Source of the DNA: Phycicoccus jejuensis
GTDB taxonomy: Bacteria; Actinomycetota; Actinomycetes; Actinomycetales; Dermatophilaceae
Assembly: GCF_000720925.1 (NCBI RefSeq)
Contig: NZ_JOEE01000001.1
Span: 434,001-498,000 of the forward strand
Reading direction: 5' to 3'
Length of the DNA: 64,000 nt
A program made the translations under genes and the position numbers. Shown piece by piece: positions 59,106 to 64,000 of the stretch. The notes beneath the pieces were generated by a model, which did not search any database, had not been told where the DNA came from, and worked only from the letters and a program-made list of their open reading frames with translations. Positions within the stretch are counted from its first letter, which is position 1. Every line of letters begins with the position of its first letter.

Positions 59106-61880
59106 ATGGCATCCGGACGCAAGCTCGTCATCGTCGAGTCCCCGGCGAAGGCGAAGACCATCGCGGGCTACCTCGGCAGCGACTGGGACGTGGAGGCCTC
59201 GGTCGGCCACATCCGTGACATCCCGACCCCGAGCGAGATGCCGGCGGAGATCAAGAAGGGCCCGTTCGGCAAGTTCGGGGTCAACGTCGACGACGACTTC
59301 GACCCGTACTACGTCGTCGACGCGGACAAGAAGAAGAAGGTCCGCGAGCTCAAGGCCCTCCTGAAGAACGCCGACGAGCTCTACCTGGCCACTGATGAGG
59401 ACCGCGAGGGCGAGGCCATCGCGTGGCACCTCTTCGAGACCCTCCAGCCCAAGGTCCCGGTCAAGCGGATGGTCTTCCACGAGATCACCCGCGAGGCGAT
59501 CCAGCGGGCCGCCAACCAGACCCGCGACATCAACGTCGCGCTCGTCGACGCCCAGGAGACCCGCCGCATCCTCGACCGCCTCTACGGCTACGAGGTCTCG
59601 CCCGTGCTCTGGCGCAAGGTCAAGGCCGGCCTGTCCGCCGGCCGCGTACAGTCCGTCGCCACCCGCCTCGTCGTCGAGCGCGAGCGCGAGCGGATGGCGT
59701 TCGTCCGCGCCTCGTACTGGGACGTCGACGCCGACGTCACGCCCGGCGCCGACGAGGACCTCTTCACCGCGCGCCTCACCGGGGTCGACGGCAAGCGCGT
59801 CGCGACCGGCCGTGACTTCGCCGACGACGGCACCCTCAAGGGCGAGCGCTCCGTGCAGCTCGACGAGGAGCGCGCCACCGGCATCGCCGAGGCGCTGCGC
59901 ACCGCCGAGGTCACCGTCGCCGAGGTCTCCGAGAAGCCGTACACGCGCCGCCCGAGCGCCCCGTTCACGACGAGCACCCTCCAGCAGGAGGCCTCGCGCA
60001 AGCTGCGGCTCAACTCCCGCAACGCGATGCGGGTGGCCCAGCGGCTCTACGAGAACGGCTACATCACCTACATGCGGACCGACAGCACCGCGCTGTCCGA
60101 CACCGCCCTGACCGCCGCCCGGCAGCAGGCGCGCGAGATGTACGGGGGCGACTCCGTGCCCGACGCGCCGCGCCGCTACGAGAAGAAGGTCAAGAACGCG
60201 CAGGAGGCGCACGAGGCCATCCGCCCGGCCGGTGACCGCTTCCGCACCCCGGCCCAGGTCGCCGGCGAGCTGCGCGGCGAGGAGTTCCGCCTCTACGAGC
60301 TGATCTGGATGCGCACCGTCGCCTCGCAGATGGCCGACGCCCACGGCTCCACCGCGTCGGTGCGGCTCGCGGCGACGCTGCGCGAGGGCGCCCCGGCCCG
60401 CGAGGTCGAGCTGTCCGCCAGCGGCACCGTCATCACCTTCCGCGGCTTCCTCGCCGCCTACGAGGAGGGGCGCGACGACGCCCGCACCCGCGACGACGAC
60501 GAGCGTCGCCTGCCCAAGCTCGGCGCCGGGCGCCGCCTCGACGTCAAGCGCGCTGAGGCGAACGGCCACGAGACCTCGCCGCCCGCCCGGTACACCGAGG
60601 CGACGCTCGTCAAGGCGATGGAGGAGCGTGGCATCGGCCGGCCCTCGACCTACGCCTCGACGATCGGCACCATCCAGGACCGTGGCTACGTCTCCAACCG
60701 CGGCTCGGCGCTCGTCCCGTCGTGGCTCGCGTTCGCGGTGACCCGCCTCATGGAGGAGCACTTCGGACGGCTCGTCGACTACGACTTCACCGCCTCGATG
60801 GAGGAGGACCTCGACGCCATCGCCCGCGGCGACGAGCAGCGCGCGGCCTGGCTGCGCCGCTTCTACTTCGGCGATGAGGCGAGCTCGGCCGAGGGGCTGC
60901 GCTCCCTCGTCGAGGACCTCGGCGACATCGACGCCCGGGCCATCTCGACGATCGACATCGGCGACGGCGTCGTCGTGCGCGTCGGCCGCTACGGGCCGTA
61001 CGTCGAGGAGGTCGTGCCCGCCGGCGTGGACCCGTCGACCGGTGAGGTCACCGACGCCGCGGCCGCGGACTCCGCTGCGGCACAGCCGCGTCGCGCGACC
61101 ATCAACGACGACATCGCCCCCGACGAGATGACGCCGGCCATCGCCCGCGAGCTGCTCGAGCGCGCCGCGGACGACGGCCGCGTCCTCGGCCAGGACCCCG
61201 GCACCGGGCGCGACATCGTCGCCAAGGCCGGCCGCTACGGCCCCTACGTCACCGAGGTGCTGCCCGAGGAGGAGCAGGGCAAGGGGAAGTCGAAGGTCAA
61301 GCCGCGCACCGCCTCGCTCTTCAAGGACATGGACCTCGGCACGATCGAGCTCGACACCGCGCTGCGGCTGCTGTCGCTGCCGCGCGTCGTCGGCACGAGC
61401 ACCGAGGAGGACGGCAGCACCGTCGAGATCACGGCGCAGAACGGGCGCTACGGGCCCTACCTCAAGAAGGGCACCGACTCGCGGTCGCTGACGAGCGAGC
61501 AGCAGCTGTTCGACATCACGCTCGAGGAGGCGCTGGCGATCTACGCGCAGCCCAAGCAGCGCGGGCGGGCCGCGGCCAAGCCGCCGCTCGCCGAGCTCGG
61601 CACGGACCCCGTGTCGGGCAAGCCGGTCGTCGTCAAGGACGGGCGGTTCGGGCCGTACGTCACCGACGGCGAGACGAACGCGACCCTGCGCAAGGACGAC
61701 GACCCCGAGAAGATCACGCCCGAGCGCGGGTACGAGCTGCTCGCCGACAAGCGGGCCAAGGGTCCGGCCAAGAAGACCGCGCGCAAGACGGCCAAGAAGA
61801 CGACGACGAAGAAGGCCGCGACGAAGAAGACCGCGACCAGGAAGACCGCCACGAAGAAGGCGGCGACGAAGAAGGCCTGA
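59106..61880 (+). CDS. topA: DNA topoisomerase I with lysine-rich tail
   Basis: A 924-residue type IA topoisomerase relaxing negative supercoils. Toprim: VIVESPAKAKTI (Glu11) and ATDEDREGEAIAW. The catalytic Tyr322 is in GYITYMRTDST. Instead of zinc fingers the C-terminal half has four repeated topo-C domains, each marked by GRYGPY or GRFGPY. It ends in a tail of KKTA/KKAAT repeats (about 880-924), the actinobacterial feature that increases processivity. Orthologue of Rv3646c. Thymidylate kinase, the usual downstream neighbour in Streptomyces, is not found; tandem hairpins and an SCP2 gene follow. Confidence 0.97.
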   Translation: MASGRKLVIVESPAKAKTIAGYLGSDWDVEASVGHIRDIPTPSEMPAEIKKGPFGKFGVNVDDDFDPYYVVDADKKKKVRELKALLKNADELYLATDEDREGEAIAWHLFETLQPKVPVKRMVFHEITREAIQRAANQTRDINVALVDAQETRRILDRLYGYEVSPVLWRKVKAGLSAGRVQSVATRLVVERERERMAFVRASYWDVDADVTPGADEDLFTARLTGVDGKRVATGRDFADDGTLKGERSVQLDEERATGIAEALRTAEVTVAEVSEKPYTRRPSAPFTTSTLQQEASRKLRLNSRNAMRVAQRLYENGYITYMRTDSTALSDTALTAARQQAREMYGGDSVPDAPRRYEKKVKNAQEAHEAIRPAGDRFRTPAQVAGELRGEEFRLYELIWMRTVASQMADAHGSTASVRLAATLREGAPAREVELSASGTVITFRGFLAAYEEGRDDARTRDDDERRLPKLGAGRRLDVKRAEANGHETSPPARYTEATLVKAMEERGIGRPSTYASTIGTIQDRGYVSNRGSALVPSWLAFAVTRLMEEHFGRLVDYDFTASMEEDLDAIARGDEQRAAWLRRFYFGDEASSAEGLRSLVEDLGDIDARAISTIDIGDGVVVRVGRYGPYVEEVVPAGVDPSTGEVTDAAAADSAAAQPRRATINDDIAPDEMTPAIARELLERAADDGRVLGQDPGTGRDIVAKAGRYGPYVTEVLPEEEQGKGKSKVKPRTASLFKDMDLGTIELDTALRLLSLPRVVGTSTEEDGSTVEITAQNGRYGPYLKKGTDSRSLTSEQQLFDITLEEALAIYAQPKQRGRAAAKPPLAELGTDPVSGKPVVVKDGRFGPYVTDGETNATLRKDDDPEKITPERGYELLADKRAKGPAKKTARKTAKKTTTKKAATKKTATRKTATKKAATKKA

Positions 61881-61916
61881 CCGATCGTCCGGACCCGGCC
61901 CCGCCTGCCCCGTCAG

Positions 61917-62042
61917 CGGAGTCGAGTGCGGAAGCGGCTGCCCCGGCGACCGCGTCCGCCCTCGACTCCGTTGGAACTCCACCCTCGTCGAGGTCGAGTG
62001 CGGAAGCGGCTGCCCCGGCGACCGCGTCCGCCCTCGACCCCG
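61917..62042. repeat. Tandem identical 46-bp hairpins behind topA
   Basis: A 46-base unit (61921-61966 and 61993-62038) is repeated without a mismatch at a period of 72. Each copy folds: GTCGAG..GCGGA..GCGG pairs with CCGC..TCCGC..CTCGAC. The first flanking pair is A-T in copy 1 (61920/61967) and G-C in copy 2 (61992/62039), a compensatory change. It lies between topA and the SCP2 gene. Confidence 0.8.
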
Positions 62043-62066
62043 ATTGCGGCGGAAGTTACCGGCCAG

Positions 62067-62072
62067 TAGCCT
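62067..62072 (+). promoter_or_regulatory. -10 element TAGCCT, leaderless SCP2 gene
   Basis: TAGCCT six bases before ATG 62079. Confidence 0.5.
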
Positions 62073-62078
62073 CGACGC

Positions 62079-62528
62079 ATGGCCTTCGACCCGCAGACTC
62101 TGACCACCGCCTCGCCCGCCGAGTTCGTCGCGGCGGTGAAGCGGGCCTCGGACGGCGAGATCCGCGACGCCTTCGCCGGCGAGCACCGCACCGCGATGCT
62201 CGACGCCGTCTTCGGCCGCTTCCCCGAGCAGTTCCGGGCCGACAAGGCCGGTGACCGCGCCGCGCGCATCGACTTCCGGGTCACCGGCGGGCCGGGGGAC
62301 TCCAGCGACACCTACGCCGTCGTCGTCGACCACGGCACGTGCACCGTCGAGAAGGCGCCGACCGCCGAGCCCGACCTCTCGCTCATGGCCGGCCCGGTCG
62401 AGTTCCTCAAGCTCATCTCGGGGACCGGCAACCCGGCGATGATGTTCATGATGGGCAAGATCAAGGCCCGCGGCGACCTCGGCCTCGCGACCGCCCTGGC
62501 GAACTGGTTCGAGACCCCCAAGGCCTGA
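62079..62528 (+). CDS. SCP2 sterol-carrier domain protein
   Basis: A 149-residue single SCP2-fold protein: RIDFRVTGGPGDSSDTYAVVVDHG, then EKAPTAEPDLSLMAGPVEFLKLISGTGNP and MMGKIKARGDLGLA, which are hallmarks of the lipid-binding SCP2 fold. Probably binds an acyl or sterol-like ligand. ATG 62079 is leaderless by TAGCCT. Copy B of the 104-bp repeat lies just after its stop. Confidence 0.85.
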   Translation: MAFDPQTLTTASPAEFVAAVKRASDGEIRDAFAGEHRTAMLDAVFGRFPEQFRADKAGDRAARIDFRVTGGPGDSSDTYAVVVDHGTCTVEKAPTAEPDLSLMAGPVEFLKLISGTGNPAMMFMMGKIKARGDLGLATALANWFETPKA

Positions 62529-62554
62529 CGCCGGCCCGCCCCCGACGCACCACA

Positions 62555-62658
62555 CGTATCGGGTGACCCGATACACCTGCGCTTCACCCGGGAACCGTTC
62601 CGGGGTGAAGCGCGCCCGTATCGGGTGACCCGATACGCGAGTGACGCGTGGGGTGAGG
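62555..62658. repeat. Palindrome-hairpin-palindrome element, copy B
   Basis: 104 bp, five differences from copy A (9163-9266). The palindromes CGTATCGGGT-G-ACCCGATAC(A/G) are at 62555-62575 and 62616-62636. The central stem has 16 positions with one mismatch. Here it lies between two genes on the same strand (SCP2 and VOC), so it is not limited to convergent gaps. Confidence 0.85.
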
Positions 62659-62699
62659 ACGTCGTCGTCGCTGCGGGCGATCCCGGTGGCGTCGCGACG

Positions 62700-62705
62700 T
62701 AGCGT
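62700..62705 (+). promoter_or_regulatory. -10 element TAGCGT, leaderless VOC gene
   Basis: TAGCGT seven bases before ATG 62713; it decides the start against an upstream frame extension. Confidence 0.5.
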
Positions 62706-62712
62706 GGCGGGT

Positions 62713-63144
62713 ATGTCCCTCGTCACGAGCTCCGGCTACGCCCACGTCCGCCTCACCGTCACCGACATCGAGCGCTCGGTCGACTTCTACGACCGGGTCT
62801 TCGGCTGGCCGAAGGCGGTCGACGCACGCGAGCACCAGGGTGAGCCCGGTCTCGAGGACGCCCCCGAGAAGTTCTACGGCGGCGTCGTCTACCAGACCCC
62901 CCAGGGCACGCTCTTCGGCCTGCGGCCGGTCGGGTCGCAGGCCTTCCGCTCCGACGTCACCGGCCTCGACCACGTGAGCTTCGCCGTCGACTCGCGCGCC
63001 GACCTGGACGGCGCCGCCCGGGAGCTCGACGGCGCGGGCATCACGCACGGCGAGGTCGTCGAGCTGGCCGACGCCGGCATCGCGATCCTCTCCTTCCAGG
63101 ACCCGGACGACGTCAACCTCGAGCTCACCGCGCCGCTGTCCTGA
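62713..63144 (+). CDS. VOC (glyoxalase/dioxygenase) family protein
   Basis: A 143-residue protein of two VOC modules: AHVRLTVTDIERSVDFYDRVFGW and LDHVSFAVDSRADLDGAARELDGAGI, ending FQDPDDVNLELTAP. The usual His/Glu metal positions are present at AHVRL, LDHVSF and NLEL. The function of such single-domain VOC proteins is seldom known. ATG 62713 fits the family start and leaderless spacing; 24 further in-frame codons upstream overlap the repeat element and are not coding-like. Confidence 0.8.
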   Translation: MSLVTSSGYAHVRLTVTDIERSVDFYDRVFGWPKAVDAREHQGEPGLEDAPEKFYGGVVYQTPQGTLFGLRPVGSQAFRSDVTGLDHVSFAVDSRADLDGAARELDGAGITHGEVVELADAGIAILSFQDPDDVNLELTAPLS

Positions 63145-63162
63145 GCCCGTGCCCGAACCGGC

Positions 63163-63193
63163 TTGACCCTCACGCGACGTGAGGCCCCACGGT
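63163..63193 (+). promoter_or_regulatory. MerR-type promoter and operator
   Basis: -35 TTGACC (63163-63168), a 19-bp spacer and -10 CACGGT (63188-63193), with palindrome CCTCACG-CGA-CGTGAGG (63168-63184) inside the spacer. A long spacer with a central dyad is the hallmark of promoters remodelled by MerR proteins. ATG 63200 is six bases after the -10. Confidence 0.75.
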
Positions 63194-63199
63194 GGTGCC

Positions 63200-63997
63200 A
63201 TGACCACGACGAGCCAGCACACTGCAGGGATGGAGCTGACGGTCGGGCAGGTCGCCGAGACCTTCGGCGTCACGGTGCGCACGCTGCACCACTACGACGC
63301 CATCGGTCTCGTCGTCCCCTCCGGCCGCACCCCCGCGGGCTACCGCCTCTACACGGACGCGGACCTGGCCCGGCTCGCGACCGTCGTCACCTACCGCCGG
63401 CTGGACCTGCCCCTCGACGAGGTGCGTGCCCTGCTCGACGGCGAGGGGACGGCGGCGGAGCACCTGCGCCGCCAGCGCGCCGTGGTCGTGTCCCGGCTGG
63501 GCGAGCTCGAGGAGCTCGTCCACGCCATCGACCGAGCACTGGAGCGAGAGATGACCGAGCAGCCCGCCACGACCGAGGACCTCAAGGAGCTCTTCGGGGA
63601 CGCCTTCGGCGACGACTACCCCCGGGAGGCGCAGGAGCGCTGGGGCGAGACCGACCAGTGGGCGCAGTCCAGGCGCCGCACCGACGGCTACACGAAGGCC
63701 GACTGGGAGGCGGTCAAGGCCGAGCAGGACGCCGTCAACGCCGAGCTCGTCGCCGCGATGCGGGCCGGCGAGCCGCCGACCTCGCAGCGGGCGATGGACG
63801 CCGCCGAGGCGCACCGGGTGCAGATCGAGCGGTGGTTCTATGACCTCGACCACGCCTTCCACCGGGGCCTCGGGGACATGTACGTCTCCGACCCGCGGTT
63901 CACCGCCACGTACGAGGAGCAGGCGCCGGGGCTCGCGCAGTACGTGCGCGACGCCATCCACGCCAACGCCGACCGGCACGAGCGCCCGGCCGGCTGA
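63200..63997 (+). CDS. MerR-family regulator with TipAS domain
   Basis: A 265-residue TipAL-type activator. The MerR HTH (about 11-80) has LTVGQVAETFGVTVRTLHHYDAIGLV and GYRLYTDADLARL. A long dimer helix follows (85-125), then TipAS (about 140-262) with GYTKADWEAVKAEQDAVN and HRVQIERWFYDLDHAFHRGLGDMYV, the globin-like multidrug domain that binds thiopeptides in Streptomyces. ATG 63200 is leaderless; the upstream dyad suggests autoregulation. The internal short TipAS form may start at ATG 63551. Three bases remain after the stop. Confidence 0.9.
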   Translation: MTTTSQHTAGMELTVGQVAETFGVTVRTLHHYDAIGLVVPSGRTPAGYRLYTDADLARLATVVTYRRLDLPLDEVRALLDGEGTAAEHLRRQRAVVVSRLGELEELVHAIDRALEREMTEQPATTEDLKELFGDAFGDDYPREAQERWGETDQWAQSRRRTDGYTKADWEAVKAEQDAVNAELVAAMRAGEPPTSQRAMDAAEAHRVQIERWFYDLDHAFHRGLGDMYVSDPRFTATYEEQAPGLAQYVRDAIHANADRHERPAG

Positions 63998-64000
63998 GGC

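Noticed and set aside
62641..62712. Upstream extension of the VOC gene to GTG 62641
   Set aside because: The extra 24 residues lie within and just after the repeat element and do not resemble the family; ATG 62713 has the TAGCGT hexamer at leaderless distance.

Overview
The window is a very GC-rich chromosomal segment of an actinobacterium. WhiB-family, BldG-like, BagA/BagB, MarP, Ssd and Tad proteins, a mycothiol-type maleylpyruvate isomerase fold protein, a lysine-tailed TopA, many GTG starts and many apparently leaderless genes all point to Actinomycetia. A Micrococcales member near Intrasporangiaceae/Dermatophilaceae is my guess, not a proof. No rRNA, tRNA, CRISPR array, transposase or prophage was seen.

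The backbone follows, from memory, the conserved actinobacterial order known as Rv3646c-Rv3682 in Mycobacterium tuberculosis and about SCO3543-SCO3580 in Streptomyces coelicolor. Reading left to right: (0-15 kb) YqeY, PonA2, WblA/WhiB4, the paired Get3/ArsA-like ATPases, DUF4177, RidA, NUDIX, beta-lactamase fold, Crp, Nth, an inserted pyruvate oxidase, CoA-type NUDIX, MarP, and a holin-like membrane protein. (15-30 kb) A carbon and acetate block: NhaA, acetyl-CoA synthetase, a small secreted protein, phenylalanine hydroxylase, ActP with DUF485, threonine dehydrogenase and Kbl, then a LytS/LytTR two-component system in one operon with a second carboxylate-type symporter. (30-37 kb) A thioesterase, a degenerate Fic-like protein, a 0.9-kb non-coding island with an Ms1-like RNA candidate and a textbook 6C RNA, then the Tad pilus genes in two translationally coupled operons. 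(37-44.5 kb) LapA-like protein, MrfA-type helicase, BldG, proton-pumping pyrophosphatase, methyltransferase.

From 44.6 to 59 kb an accessory block separates the methyltransferase from topA: a TetR-controlled heterodimeric ABC exporter, a scar where a truncated SGNH gene meets a glycosyltransferase remnant, a sodium symporter with a small partner, a dienelactone hydrolase, a MDMPI-type protein, an extradiol dioxygenase, and a DesK/DesR-like system divergent from an ABC exporter. TopA, an SCP2 protein, a VOC protein and a TipA-like MerR regulator close the window.

The most unusual signals are non-coding: a 104-bp palindrome-hairpin-palindrome element present twice, 53 kb apart; a tandem array that re-creates C-loop hairpins directly behind the 6C RNA; two pairs of TCGTCCACA boxes with identical 29-bp spacing before the two Tad operons; tandem identical hairpins behind topA; and a recurrent hexamer of TAGGCT/TAGGGT type placed 6-8 bases before about two dozen start codons, which fits leaderless transcription and was used here to choose starts.
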